From positions 46,869 to 110,868 of the forward strand of contig CAZSDW010000007.1 of assembly GCA_964605705.1 (NCBI GenBank): a stretch of DNA of 64,000 nt. The letters are read 5' to 3'. Positions 33,407-43,652 of the stretch are shown here, one piece after another (within the stretch, counting starts at the first letter, position 1; every line of letters starts with the position of its first letter). The notes beneath the pieces are model-generated. The model did not search any database. It was given only the letters and a program-made list of their open reading frames with translations, and had not been told where the DNA came from. The position numbers and the translations under genes were made by a program. The stretch comes from CAZSDW01 sp964605705 (lineage in GTDB: Bacteria > Fidelibacterota > UBA2242).

Positions 33407-36217
33407 ATGATCAGTTATAAATCAATGCTGCGAGTTATTATAGTTCAAGTGATAATGATAATATCACTCATGTCTTCCATATTGGCAGGTGAAACATCAC
33501 GAGTAGATTCCAAATCCTACCTGTTTTTGGCAGACAATAATTATCCACCCTATTCATTTGACGATGAAAACGAAACTCCCTCGGGTTTCTGTATCGATTT
33601 ATTAAATCGGATTTCCGAGGTAATGAGTTTGGATATCCGGATTCAGAGCGGTCCCTGGGATGATGTCAGACGCTCGGTTGAGAGAGGTGCTGCGGATGGA
33701 CTGGTCGGGATGTTTTATTCTGACGAGAGGGATGAACTATTGGATTTTTCCATTCCCCATTCAACCATCATCTATGCGATATTTGTTAACGATAAATCGT
33801 CGATTCAATCCAGGGAAGATCTGCTTGAAAAGAAGATAATTGTGCAAAAGGGTGACATTATGCATGATTATCTTTTGGAAAATCATATAACTCGTTCAAT
33901 TATCACTGTCGAAAATTCTGAAAAAGCTATGATACTTCTGGCAACCCGAGCCTATGACTGTGCCCTGATTAGTAAGGTGCAAGGCGATTATTATATTAAA
34001 AAGCATAAAATTAAGCACGTGAAATCACTCCCGGATATGTTTCCTCCGATGGAGTACTGTTTTGCTGTCAACAATAATATCCGGCTATTGAATAAAATCA
34101 ACGAAGGATTAATCATTTTACAATCCACCGTAGAATACAATGAACTTTATCAGAAATGGGTAAGAGGGCAGGAATCTCGAATTCCTTTTGTAAATAAGTT
34201 TTTGAAAATAGCTTCTATTGCTACTCTGTTGCTCCTGGTGGTTGCCCTTCTGACAATATTTTGGATTTGGTCATTAAAAAAGACAGTCGCATCGCGAACC
34301 AATGAACTTCAGGAAGAAATAAAACATCGTAAAAATGCTGAAATAGCGCTGCGCACCGGTGAGGAAAATTTTCGGCAACTCGCCGATAATGCTTTTGATG
34401 GGATCCTCATTTGCACATTGGATGGTGATTATATTTATGCCAATAATAACGCGGCGGAAATCAGTGGCTATCCCGTTGAAGTACTGACAACCCTGAATCT
34501 GAAGGATTTAACACCTGAAGATCACTACGAGGATATCAGTAAATTATCGAGAGAGAGAATTCAGGGCAAATCAGTTCGGAGCATTTACGAATCGCTGTTG
34601 CGGGGGAAAGACGGCAGTCTTATACCTATTGAAATCGTGGCATCCAGAACTATCTGGCACGGTGAACCTGCTGATCTGGTATTTATTCGGGATATCTCGT
34701 TACGAAAGCAAATGGAACGGGCACTGCATTCCAGTGAAGCAAATTTTCGGCAGATTGTGGAACATTCCAATGATGCCATTTATGTTCGCCAGAATGAGCA
34801 ATTCGTGCTGGTCAATCCAGCGCTGGAACGTATTCTGGAATACGATAGAATGGAACTTCTCGATCCAAAATTTGACTTTTTAACCATTGTTGCAGACGAA
34901 AGCAAAGCGGAAATTCGGAAGCGCTTTGATAATCGAAAAAAAGGCAGCCGTGTCAGTAAAAAATATGAGTTTACCTGTAAGACAAAAACCGGGAAATTTC
35001 TCGAGCTGGAGGTGAATACTTCCAAGATATTCTGGAATGATAAGTCAGCCAGCTTCGGGATAATCCGGGATTTGACACGGTATAAGCGCATCCAGGAAGA
35101 GGCATTCAAAGCCGAGAAACTCGATTCAATTGGAATTCTGGCAGGGGGAATAGCTCACGATTTTAACAATATCTTATCGGTGTTATTGGGTAATGTTCAG
35201 TTGCTTAAGATGGATATTAGTGATAAAAATAAAGTTCACAACTATTTGACTCAAATCGAAGAAACCATTTCCCGGGCAACAGGTTTGACTCAGCAGTTGC
35301 TGACCTTTTCAAAAGGTGGAGAACCAATCATTCAGGTGGCGTCCATAAAAGACTTGATTGAGGAAGTTGTCCCATTTGCACTGACCGGTAGCAATATTAA
35401 ATATGATTTTAAGATCGAGGATGATTTACGGCTGGTGGAAATAGATTCAAACCAGATTTCCCAGGTACTGACAAACATAGTGATCAATTCCATGCAGGCA
35501 ATGCCCAACGGTGGAACGGTATTTATCGAAGCAATCAACGTCCTTGTCGATTCGGGTGATTTAATTGATAAACTATCGACCGGTGAATATGTCAAAGTCT
35601 CAATTCGCGACCAGGGAGTTGGAATTCCGGAAGAGAATCTTGATAAAGTCTTCGATCCCTTTTTCAGCACGAAAAGTTTTGGGAATGGCTTAGGTCTGGC
35701 GACCTGTTATTCGATTATCGGAAAACATAATGGACATATTGCTGTCGATTCAGAACCGGGTGTGGGGACAATCTTTACATTTTATCTGCCATCGACTGAC
35801 AAACCGCTGGTAATTAATAAAGAACCGAAACTTAGTAAAACCTTTAGCGGTCGGATTATGTTGATGGATGATGAGACAGCAGTCCGTGAGTTTATGGTAG
35901 CAATGTTAAAGGTCCTCGGCTTTGAAGTTGAATCCGCCATTGATGGTGAGTCGGCAATAGAACTATTTAAAAAATCGATCTCCGATCAAAATCCTTTCAA
36001 TCTGGTGATACTTGACTTGACGATTCCCGGGGGAATGGGAGGCAAGGAGGTGATTAAAGAACTCAGGAAGCTGGATAATGGAATAACTGCACTGGCGTTC
36101 AGCGGATATGCCGATGATCCGGTTATCAGTCAGCCTCAAAATTTTGGTTTTCAAGCCTCATTCAGCAAACCATTCGAGATTGATAAATTGGTTTCGGTTT
36201 TATCTTCCGTAATTTAA
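33407..36217 (+). CDS. Hybrid sensor histidine kinase with extracellular solute-binding domain
   Basis: 936 residues. A signal/TM segment (9-27) precedes a SBP_bac_3 domain at about 36-255 (NNYPPYSFDDENETPSGFCIDLL, YDCALIS). One membrane helix lies near 265-288, then a coiled coil, PAS domains at about 322-440 and 447-565, a HisKA domain with H584 in GGIAHDFNNIL, an HATPase with NxxxA (NIVINSMQAM), DQGVGIPEE and GLGLATCYSIIG, and a C-terminal receiver with D870. It likely senses a small molecule, perhaps an amino acid, in the periplasm. The receiver is attached, so the output partner is elsewhere. Single gene with a separate promoter likely. Confidence 0.93.
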   Translation: MISYKSMLRVIIVQVIMIISLMSSILAGETSRVDSKSYLFLADNNYPPYSFDDENETPSGFCIDLLNRISEVMSLDIRIQSGPWDDVRRSVERGAADGLVGMFYSDERDELLDFSIPHSTIIYAIFVNDKSSIQSREDLLEKKIIVQKGDIMHDYLLENHITRSIITVENSEKAMILLATRAYDCALISKVQGDYYIKKHKIKHVKSLPDMFPPMEYCFAVNNNIRLLNKINEGLIILQSTVEYNELYQKWVRGQESRIPFVNKFLKIASIATLLLLVVALLTIFWIWSLKKTVASRTNELQEEIKHRKNAEIALRTGEENFRQLADNAFDGILICTLDGDYIYANNNAAEISGYPVEVLTTLNLKDLTPEDHYEDISKLSRERIQGKSVRSIYESLLRGKDGSLIPIEIVASRTIWHGEPADLVFIRDISLRKQMERALHSSEANFRQIVEHSNDAIYVRQNEQFVLVNPALERILEYDRMELLDPKFDFLTIVADESKAEIRKRFDNRKKGSRVSKKYEFTCKTKTGKFLELEVNTSKIFWNDKSASFGIIRDLTRYKRIQEEAFKAEKLDSIGILAGGIAHDFNNILSVLLGNVQLLKMDISDKNKVHNYLTQIEETISRATGLTQQLLTFSKGGEPIIQVASIKDLIEEVVPFALTGSNIKYDFKIEDDLRLVEIDSNQISQVLTNIVINSMQAMPNGGTVFIEAINVLVDSGDLIDKLSTGEYVKVSIRDQGVGIPEENLDKVFDPFFSTKSFGNGLGLATCYSIIGKHNGHIAVDSEPGVGTIFTFYLPSTDKPLVINKEPKLSKTFSGRIMLMDDETAVREFMVAMLKVLGFEVESAIDGESAIELFKKSISDQNPFNLVILDLTIPGGMGGKEVIKELRKLDNGITALAFSGYADDPVISQPQNFGFQASFSKPFEIDKLVSVLSSVI

Positions 36218-36328
36218 ATCCCGACAGCATATTCCGTCGATTATGGCTTGATTATTGGCGGATATAAAAATAACTTATCAGTTTATAAATGAAGTTGATT
36301 ATTTTAATATGATTGGATTGAATGGAGT

Positions 36329-38947
36329 ATGATGAAAACGGCAGCCGTAATTCGGCAGGATTTCATTGATTATTTTAAGAATATTGATCATGAAATAGTC
36401 AAAAGCGCACCGGTAATTCCAACAGATGATCCGACATTGTTATTCACGAATGCCGGGATGAACCAGTTCAAGCCGATTTTTCTGAACCAGGAAGAACCGC
36501 AGTATTTACGGGTTGCAGATTCACAAAAATGTATCCGTGTCAGCGGAAAACATAACGACCTTGAAGAGGTTGGAAAAGATACCTATCACCATACTTTTTT
36601 TGAGATGTTGGGAAACTGGTCGTTTGGGGATTATTATAAAAGAGAAGCGATTCAGTATGCCTGGGAACTCTTTACAAAAGTCTGGCAGTTTCCAAAAAAT
36701 CGTCTCTGGGCAACTGTCTATCAGGATGATGATGAGGCTTTTAATTACTGGAATTTGGAAACCGATATCGATCCTGTCCACATATTACGTTTTGGGAAAA
36801 AGGACAATTTCTGGGAAATGGGCGACACCGGTCCCTGTGGTCCCTGCTCGGAAATCCACTATTATCTCGGAGATGATCCTGACCATCAGATTGCCGAAAA
36901 GATCAACAGCGGCGATCCGGAATATATTGAATTGTGGAACTTGGTTTTTATCCAGTACGACCGTGATCAGGAAGGTAATCTGATGCCGCTTCCTAAAAAG
37001 CATGTCGATACCGGTGCCGGTTTAGAGCGAATTGTCACCGCCTTGCAACAAAAACAGTCCAATTATGATACTGACCTGTTTATGCCAATCATCGCTGAAA
37101 TTGACAAACTGACCGGAACTAAGTATCGGGAAACCAGCGGCATCGCTCATCGGGTAATTGCCGATCATATCCGGATGCTGACCATTTCGATTGCGGATGG
37201 TGGAATGCCGTCCAATGAGGGGCGGGGTTATGTGATCCGGCGAATTCTAAGACGGGCTGCTCGTTTTGGCAGGATTTTGAATATGCATGAGCCGTTTTTG
37301 TATAAACTGGTTGACACAGTCGGAAAAGTACTGGGTGATGTATATCCTGAAGTAATCGAGCGCAAAAATCATGTCCAACAAGTAATCCGATTCGAAGAAC
37401 AATCTTTTGGTGAAACCCTTGATAAGGGGCTGGAAGTCTATCAGCGAATCAAGCAGCAGTTGAAAAAGCAAAGTCAAAGCGAAATTCCCGGAGCGGATGT
37501 TTTCAAGCTCTATGATACCTTTGGTTTTCCGGTGGACCTCACTAAACTTATCGCTGAAGAGGACGGATTTACTGTTGACATTACAGGATTTGACAAAGAA
37601 ATGGAAAAGCAAAAAGAACGGGCGCGATCAGCCCAAAAATTCAAACTGGATCAAGCAAAACCGGATTCTGACTGGATTATAGCGACAGAAGGAGCCGATT
37701 CAGAATTCGTCGGCTATAAACAATTTGAAACGCAATCGGTGATTAGAAAATACTTCTTAGTGGATAATCTTCTGCATATTGTTCTCGATAAAACCCCCTT
37801 TTATGCCGAGTCTGGTGGGGAGATTGGCGATACCGGGACCATTTCAAATGCTGATTTTCAAATGTTGGTGAAAGATACGGTGAGAATCAATGATTCAATT
37901 GTCCATATCGGTGAACTGACAACCGGTTCCATCGCTGAGAATTTTTCCGTCACTGCCGCCATTGATATGGCAGCAAGCAATGCGATCCGGGCAAATCATA
38001 CATCAACCCATTTGCTGCACGCTGCTTTACGCGAGGTACTGGGCGATCATGTTCATCAATCCGGTTCACTGGTAAATGCCGAGCGATTGCGCTTCGATCT
38101 GACCCATTATACCAAAATAACAGATGAGCAGATTCGACAGATCGAAGATATTGTCAACCGCAAGATTCGTGAAAATATCGAAGTTGGTGTTCGGCAACAA
38201 TCTTACGATGATGCTAAAAAATCAGGTGCAATGGCACTGTTTGGTGAAAAATACAGTGATGTTGTGCGAGTCATCGATGTTGGTGAGTTTTCGAAAGAAC
38301 TTTGTGGCGGCAAGCATGTCAATCGGACCGGTAATATTGGTGTTTTTAAAATTGTTTCGGAGTCGGCTGTGGCGGCTGGAATTCGGCGTATCGAAGCCGT
38401 TACCGGACAAAAAGTGATCGACATTGCCCGGAAGAATGATGAAATCATTGAAAAACTGTCGAGACAATTAGCTGCGACGAGGGATAATATTATTCAGAAA
38501 GTCGAAGATCTCGTTACTAAAGTAAAACAACTTGAAAAGGACATATGCTCAGAAACTTCAAAAGGAATCGAGGATGAACTTGATACTTTTTTAAATGATG
38601 CGCCGGTCAACAATGGTGTCACGGTTTTTCAGCATCATTATGATTTACTAAATATGGATGAATTAAAGCATGTCGGTGATTTAGTACGCGATAAACTTGA
38701 GTTGGGCGTTGCAATGCTTAGCTCAGTTTCAGACGGAAAACCAATGATCGTTGTTGCGGTCACCGATTCAGCCATAAAAAAATATAAACTGCATGCCGGC
38801 AATATTGTCAGGGAATTGGGCAAAATTTTAGGTGGTGGCGGCGGCGGTCGTCCGTATTTGGCAACGGCGGGTGGCAGAGATATCGATAAGATTCCTGAAA
38901 TGATTAAAACATATCAGAAAATTGTTGAAAAAGCACTTAATCAATGA
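36329..38947 (+). CDS. alaS: Alanyl-tRNA synthetase
   Basis: 872 residues, class II. The aminoacylation core has the N-terminal TNAGMNQFKPIFL, HHTFFEMLGNWSFGDYYK and GDTGPCGPCSEIHYYLG. The editing domain has HTSTHLLHAALR and CGGKHV, whose His and Cys residues bind the zinc that clears mischarged Ser/Gly. The C-terminal DHHA1-like C-Ala domain ends in GGGGGGRPYLATAGG. Two adjacent ATG codons (36329, 36332) compete as start. The partner tRNA-Ala (CGC) with G3-U70 is at 25747. gcvPB starts 19 nt downstream. Confidence 0.97.
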   Translation: MMKTAAVIRQDFIDYFKNIDHEIVKSAPVIPTDDPTLLFTNAGMNQFKPIFLNQEEPQYLRVADSQKCIRVSGKHNDLEEVGKDTYHHTFFEMLGNWSFGDYYKREAIQYAWELFTKVWQFPKNRLWATVYQDDDEAFNYWNLETDIDPVHILRFGKKDNFWEMGDTGPCGPCSEIHYYLGDDPDHQIAEKINSGDPEYIELWNLVFIQYDRDQEGNLMPLPKKHVDTGAGLERIVTALQQKQSNYDTDLFMPIIAEIDKLTGTKYRETSGIAHRVIADHIRMLTISIADGGMPSNEGRGYVIRRILRRAARFGRILNMHEPFLYKLVDTVGKVLGDVYPEVIERKNHVQQVIRFEEQSFGETLDKGLEVYQRIKQQLKKQSQSEIPGADVFKLYDTFGFPVDLTKLIAEEDGFTVDITGFDKEMEKQKERARSAQKFKLDQAKPDSDWIIATEGADSEFVGYKQFETQSVIRKYFLVDNLLHIVLDKTPFYAESGGEIGDTGTISNADFQMLVKDTVRINDSIVHIGELTTGSIAENFSVTAAIDMAASNAIRANHTSTHLLHAALREVLGDHVHQSGSLVNAERLRFDLTHYTKITDEQIRQIEDIVNRKIRENIEVGVRQQSYDDAKKSGAMALFGEKYSDVVRVIDVGEFSKELCGGKHVNRTGNIGVFKIVSESAVAAGIRRIEAVTGQKVIDIARKNDEIIEKLSRQLAATRDNIIQKVEDLVTKVKQLEKDICSETSKGIEDELDTFLNDAPVNNGVTVFQHHYDLLNMDELKHVGDLVRDKLELGVAMLSSVSDGKPMIVVAVTDSAIKKYKLHAGNIVRELGKILGGGGGGRPYLATAGGRDIDKIPEMIKTYQKIVEKALNQ

Positions 38948-38966
38948 TAAGTACTGTGGAGATATC

Positions 38967-40409
38967 ATGGAACAACTGATTTTTGAATATTCCTCAAAAG
39001 GGAAAATGGGAGCGTCCTTACCGGCAAAACCGGTGAGTGACGAAACCGTCAAAAAACTTATTCCGGATTCATTATTACGACAAACTGAACTGAATCTCCC
39101 GGAAGTCAGTGAACCGGAAGTCGTACGTCATTTTGTAAACCTTTCGACGATGAACCACCATGTGGATAAAGGTTTTTACCCACTGGGTTCCTGTACGATG
39201 AAATACAATCCGAAAATCAACGATAAAATTGCCGGATTGTCCGGTTTCGCCAATGCCCATCCGCTGCAACCGGAATCAGTTTCACAGGGTGCCCTGGAAT
39301 TGATGTATGACCTTGAAAAGATGCTTTGTGCAATTACCGGGATGCATGCCGCGACCTTGCAGCCCGCCGCTGGTTCGCACGGTGAGTTGACTGGTGTCAT
39401 GATCATGAAAAAGTATCACGAGTCAAAAGGTGAGAAACGCAAATACATCCTTGTTCCGGATTCTGCCCATGGCACCAATCCATCCAGTGCTTACTCGGCA
39501 AATTTTGAAACTCGTGCAATTAACTCCAACGAGCGTGGCTGTATTGACATTGAAGATTTAAAAGAAAAAATGAGCGCTGAAGTTGCCGGATTGATGATAA
39601 CTAATCCTAATACGCTTGGACTTTTTGAAGAAGAAGTTGAAAAGATTGTAAAGATCGTTCATGAACATGATGGCATTGTATATATGGATGGTGCAAATTT
39701 AAATGCTTTATTGGGCATCACATGTCCGCGCGACCTGGGTTTTGACATTACACATATAAATTTGCATAAAACCTTTTCCACTCCGCATGGTGGCGGTGGT
39801 CCCGGAAGTGGTCCCATAGCGGTGGTCGAAAAACTGGCAAAATATCTGCCTGTGCCACGAATCTTAAAAAAAGGTTCGGAATTTGTGCTGTCTTCCGACT
39901 TTCCGGAAACCATCGGCAAAGTGCTGGGACTTTATGGCAATTTCGGTGTGATGGTCAGAGCTTATGTTTATATCACGCTTCTGGGAGTAGAAGGTTTGTC
40001 GAAGGTTTCCCGGAATGCCATTCTCAATGCAAACTATTTGAGGGTAAAACTTGCGGATAAATTCACCGTGCCTTATAATCGTGCCTGTATGCATGAGTTT
40101 GTAGCATCCGGTGAACGTCATCGTGAATTAGGTATTAAAACGCTGGATATCGCCAAACGTTTGCTGGATTTTGGAGTGCATGCACCGACAGTCTATTTTC
40201 CGCTGATTATCAAAGAAGCCATCATGATCGAGCCGACCGAATCTGAAAGCAAGCAGACGCTTGATAGGTTCATTCAGGCAATGGAAAGCATCGATCGGGA
40301 AGCTCATGAAAATCCTGACGTTCTGCATCAGGCGCCCTTGACGACACCGGTTCGCCGTCTGGAAGAACTCAAGGCAAATAAAGATCTCAATATCTGTTGG
40401 GGGAAATAA
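38967..40409 (+). CDS. gcvPB: Glycine dehydrogenase (decarboxylating) subunit 2, P-protein beta subunit
   Basis: PLP enzyme of the glycine cleavage system. In bacteria with a split P-protein this is the C-terminal, PLP-carrying half; 480 residues is the expected length. The PLP lysine is K268 in HKTFSTPHGGGGPGSGP. Other conserved segments are GFYPLGSCTMKYNP near 70 and ILVPDSAHGTNPSSA. ATG 38967 follows GGAG by 5 nt; an earlier start would overlap alaS. The partner gcvPA and gcvT/H are not in the window, and no glycine riboswitch is visible here. Confidence 0.94.
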   Translation: MEQLIFEYSSKGKMGASLPAKPVSDETVKKLIPDSLLRQTELNLPEVSEPEVVRHFVNLSTMNHHVDKGFYPLGSCTMKYNPKINDKIAGLSGFANAHPLQPESVSQGALELMYDLEKMLCAITGMHAATLQPAAGSHGELTGVMIMKKYHESKGEKRKYILVPDSAHGTNPSSAYSANFETRAINSNERGCIDIEDLKEKMSAEVAGLMITNPNTLGLFEEEVEKIVKIVHEHDGIVYMDGANLNALLGITCPRDLGFDITHINLHKTFSTPHGGGGPGSGPIAVVEKLAKYLPVPRILKKGSEFVLSSDFPETIGKVLGLYGNFGVMVRAYVYITLLGVEGLSKVSRNAILNANYLRVKLADKFTVPYNRACMHEFVASGERHRELGIKTLDIAKRLLDFGVHAPTVYFPLIIKEAIMIEPTESESKQTLDRFIQAMESIDREAHENPDVLHQAPLTTPVRRLEELKANKDLNICWGK

Positions 40410-40426
40410 TTTGTGATGAGGAATAA

Positions 40427-40810
40427 ATGTGTCGTGAAATAATCTCAACTGATAAAGCGCCAAAGGCAATCGGACCTTACAGTCAGGCAATTAAAACAAA
40501 AGGTATCGTATTCACGTCCGGGCAGATCGCCATCAATCCGAAAACCGGCAGGATTGAAGCCAAAGAGATCAAGGCGCAGGTCAGGCAGTGTTTAGAAAAT
40601 ATTTCGGCAGTTTTAACATCCGCAGGCACAGGTCGTGAAAATATTCTGAAACTGACCGTATTTATGATTGATCTCGCTGATTTTTCAAAATTGAATGAAG
40701 TTTTTTTGGAATATTTTCCAAAGGATCAACCGGCACGATCTGCAGTGCAGGTTTTGCGGCTGCCGCTGGATGCTCTGGTTGAAATTGAAGCAATCGCCAT
40801 TGTGGAGTAA
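40427..40810 (+). CDS. ridA: RidA family enamine/imine deaminase
   Basis: A 127-residue trimeric protein that hydrolyses reactive 2-aminoacrylate and other enamines released by PLP enzymes. The Rid signature is complete: APKAIGPYSQAIK at the start, FTSGQIAINPKTG, and RSAVQVLRLPLDALVEIEAIA at the end, where the catalytic Arg (R106) and Glu (E121) are placed. It lies 18 nt after gcvPB, a PLP enzyme, which fits a protective role. GAGGAA precedes ATG 40427. Confidence 0.95.
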   Translation: MCREIISTDKAPKAIGPYSQAIKTKGIVFTSGQIAINPKTGRIEAKEIKAQVRQCLENISAVLTSAGTGRENILKLTVFMIDLADFSKLNEVFLEYFPKDQPARSAVQVLRLPLDALVEIEAIAIVE

Positions 40811-40815
40811 AATAT

Positions 40816-41709
40816 TTGGAACAAAAGAAGTTTGCCATTATTGTCAATCCGGCTGCCGGTCGCGGTCGCACATTAAAACAATTTCCAAGATTAAAAGAGA
40901 TGGCCCAAAGAACGAACCACCGATTTGATTACTATTTTACGGAAGCGCCGTACCATGCTACCCGGATTACGGATAAAATTCACCGGGAATATGATGCTGT
41001 CATCGCCTTTGGAGGAGACGGAACCGCTAACGAAGTGATGAACGGATTGGCAGGAACACCCACACCTTTTGGGATCGTCCCTGACGGTACAGGGAATGAT
41101 TTTGCGCGAAGTATAGCTGTGACAAAGGATTTACAAAAAGCGATCGATACGATTATCAATTTTAAATATCGATTGATGGACCTTGGTATTATCGGTGACA
41201 GAGTTTTTTTGAACGGCGTTGGAATAGGGTTCGACGGCTTTGTTAATTATCGCAGTAAAAATGTGAAGTTTTTAAAAGGTTCACTGTCTTATTTATATGC
41301 CGTTTTCAGCAGTTTGACACTTTGGGATGCGATACCTGTGAATATAGAAATCGATGGCAGGGAAATAGGTAACAGCCTCAGCTACCTGATCGCTATCGGA
41401 AATGGTTGGTCCGTCGGTGGGGGCTTAAAACTGACACCGGATGCGTCAATTCATGACAGCCTGTTCGATATTTGTCATGTTCGGGATATTCCGATTTGGA
41501 AAATTCTTCTGAATTTCGGACGTTTGAAAAACGGAACACTGTCGGTCGTAAAAGAGGTTTCAATCACCAGGGGCAAGAATATCAAGGTCAGTAGTGATGT
41601 TGCCTTGCCAATTCATTTTGATGGTGAACTTTACGATCAGAATACCAGGGAAGTTCATATATCGATTGTACCGCAATCGGCGTTTGTTATCGGCAACTGG
41701 TCTGCCTAA
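40816..41709 (+). CDS. Diacylglycerol / lipid kinase family protein (YegS/DgkB-like)
   Basis: 297 residues with the DAGK catalytic fold: VNPAAGRGRTLKQFPRL near 10, the nucleotide loop IAFGGDGTANEVMNGLAG near 57-74, and PDGTGNDFARSI near 84-95. Family members phosphorylate diacylglycerol, undecaprenol-like alcohols or sphingoid lipids, and some are multi-lipid kinases; the substrate here is not determined. The start is TTG 40816 with GGAG eight nt upstream. It follows ridA by 5 nt and precedes a DUF5683 gene by 25 nt. Confidence 0.9.
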   Translation: MEQKKFAIIVNPAAGRGRTLKQFPRLKEMAQRTNHRFDYYFTEAPYHATRITDKIHREYDAVIAFGGDGTANEVMNGLAGTPTPFGIVPDGTGNDFARSIAVTKDLQKAIDTIINFKYRLMDLGIIGDRVFLNGVGIGFDGFVNYRSKNVKFLKGSLSYLYAVFSSLTLWDAIPVNIEIDGREIGNSLSYLIAIGNGWSVGGGLKLTPDASIHDSLFDICHVRDIPIWKILLNFGRLKNGTLSVVKEVSITRGKNIKVSSDVALPIHFDGELYDQNTREVHISIVPQSAFVIGNWSA

Positions 41710-41734
41710 AATCAATAACGAATAATCTGGATAG

Positions 41735-42307
41735 ATGTTACTTTTACCGTTTAAGAAAAATTACATATTTACAGGAATCATACTTTTACTTATAGTTAAT
41801 GGTTCGCTTGTTTGGGCGTCTGAGCGAGCGACGCCTGACAGCACCCGGATGATCGTACCAAAATCGGCTTTAATCAGATCGGCAATTGTGCCAGGCTGGG
41901 GACAATTATATGTCCATAAACCTGTAAAGGCTGCTATCTATTTTTCGTTGGAATCTTATCATTTGTACAATTTTTTCAAATACAACGATATTTACCAATA
42001 TGTCAAAGAGACAAAAAATTCACTGGGTGTGGAAGCCTGGAATGCATTATCGGAAAATGAAAAAAAAGAACAGATAAAAGCGATAACAGGGTACAACCTG
42101 ACGCTCGATTCCGGACGCCCACGGGACATGCGGAATAAGTATGCCTGGTGGTGTGCCGGCTTTTATATTGCCGGAATGCTGGATGCGCTTGTGGATGCGC
42201 ATTTATATTATTTTCCTGGCGATAATATTGAACTGATGGTAAATCCGGAAACCACGGGAGTTGGGATTTCGTTTTCCTGGAATATTGGGAGACAATATGG
42301 ATATTAA
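41735..42307 (+). CDS. DUF5683 membrane protein
   Basis: 190 residues. A signal-like hydrophobic stretch is present at 10-27. The conserved box RSAIVPGWGQLYVHKPVKAAIYF at about 49-71 defines DUF5683, common in the FCB group and without known function; a second hydrophobic stretch lies around 136-153 (WWCAGFYIAGMLDALVDAHLYYF). The end is a beta-strand (VGISFSWNI), as in small outer-membrane proteins, so an envelope location is likely. It overlaps the next gene by 11 nt. Confidence 0.82.
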   Translation: MLLLPFKKNYIFTGIILLLIVNGSLVWASERATPDSTRMIVPKSALIRSAIVPGWGQLYVHKPVKAAIYFSLESYHLYNFFKYNDIYQYVKETKNSLGVEAWNALSENEKKEQIKAITGYNLTLDSGRPRDMRNKYAWWCAGFYIAGMLDALVDAHLYYFPGDNIELMVNPETTGVGISFSWNIGRQYGY

Positions 42308-43652
42308 GAGAGAGCAGTGGAATTCAAAAATTGGTTTCATTCTAGCTGCTGCCGGATCTGCAGTAGGTCTGGGAAATATTTGGAAATTTCCATATCTCGT
42401 CGGTGAAAATGGTGGTGCTGCTTTTGTATTTCTCTATCTGTTATGTGTTCTTTTAGTTGGATTACCGGTGGTCATTGCGGAAATCCTGATCGGGCGAACT
42501 GCCCAGAAAAATCCAGTTGGGAGTTTTCGGGAACTTAGTAATGGGAATCCCTTCTGGATGATGGTCGGTGGTTTGGGTGTTCTGACCGGTTTTCTGATTC
42601 TTTCCTATTATAATGTCATTGCCGGCTGGAGTCTGGGCTATGTTATAGAGTCAATCAAAGGTAGTTTTCACGATCTTCCCAATCCTGCAGCTGCCGGGAA
42701 ATTATTCGATTCATTATCTTCGCATCCGCAGTGGACGCTGACATTTCATGCACTGTTTATGATATTGACAGTATCGATTATTTATGCCGGCGTTATAAAG
42801 GGAATCGAGCGAGCCGGGAAAATTATGATGCCGGTTCTGTTTTTTCTAATAATTGTTCTGGTTATCAGGGGAGTCAGTCTGAATGGTTCGTATGAAGGAA
42901 TTCGTTACCTTTTAAAGGTGGATTTTTCAGCAGTGACCGGAAAAACCTTTTTTCTGGCTTTGGGGCAGGCATTTTTTTCGCTGAGTCTGGGGATGGGCGC
43001 ACTGTTGACCTATGGCAGTTATATGTCCACAAAAGAGGATATTCCCGGCAGTGCTCTGAACATTGTCATTCTTGATACACTGATAGCACTGCTGGCTGGA
43101 TTTATGATCTTTCCGGCAGTGTTTGCCATGGGACTTGAACCGGCTCAGGGACCTTCCCTGATTTTCAATATTTTACCGGTCGTATTCAATTCGATACCAG
43201 GAGGTTATGTTTTCCGAATTATCTTTTTTCTACTGCTGACTTTAGCGGCACTGACGTCAACAATTTCGCTTCTGGAAGTTATTACTTCGTTTGTGGTGGA
43301 TGAGTTCAACGTTGAACGGAAAAAAGCAGCGATTATTTTGGGAACAATTGTTTTTATTATCGGAATACCGAGTGCCATGTCTTTCTGCGGATGGCAGCGT
43401 TTTACCATTTTCGGACTGACCTGCTTCGATTTTGTTGATTTTATTTCTGCAAATATATTTTTACCTTTAGGCGGTATTTTTATTGCGCTTTTTGTTGGCT
43501 GGTTCTGGGGAACGAAGCGGGCAGTACCTCGATTACTGGAAGGTACTTCCGATTTTCCAGCCTTTTTGATGAAAATCTGGTCACTGCTTATTCGATATGT
43601 CGCGCCGGTCCTGATTTTATTCATTTTTCTGAGCAGTCTTGGATTAATATAA
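42297..43652 (+). CDS. Sodium-dependent transporter, neurotransmitter:sodium symporter (NSS) family
   Basis: 451 residues with about 11-12 membrane helices, LeuT-like. Helix 1 holds the sodium/substrate site AAAGSAVGLGNIWKFPYLVGENGG (16-39). Helix 6 has LGQAFFSLSLGMGALLTYGSY near 230, with the unwound sodium-binding SLG. The family imports amino acids or related amines with Na+; the substrate is not readable from the sequence. ATG 42297 follows GGGAGA. It overlaps the DUF5683 gene by 11 nt and the next gene by one base (ATGG at TAATGG). Confidence 0.93.
   Translation: MDIKREQWNSKIGFILAAAGSAVGLGNIWKFPYLVGENGGAAFVFLYLLCVLLVGLPVVIAEILIGRTAQKNPVGSFRELSNGNPFWMMVGGLGVLTGFLILSYYNVIAGWSLGYVIESIKGSFHDLPNPAAAGKLFDSLSSHPQWTLTFHALFMILTVSIIYAGVIKGIERAGKIMMPVLFFLIIVLVIRGVSLNGSYEGIRYLLKVDFSAVTGKTFFLALGQAFFSLSLGMGALLTYGSYMSTKEDIPGSALNIVILDTLIALLAGFMIFPAVFAMGLEPAQGPSLIFNILPVVFNSIPGGYVFRIIFFLLLTLAALTSTISLLEVITSFVVDEFNVERKKAAIILGTIVFIIGIPSAMSFCGWQRFTIFGLTCFDFVDFISANIFLPLGGIFIALFVGWFWGTKRAVPRLLEGTSDFPAFLMKIWSLLIRYVAPVLILFIFLSSLGLI

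Noticed and set aside
38941..38966. Glycine riboswitch before gcvPB
   Set aside because: Only 19 nt separate alaS from gcvPB; there is no space for one.
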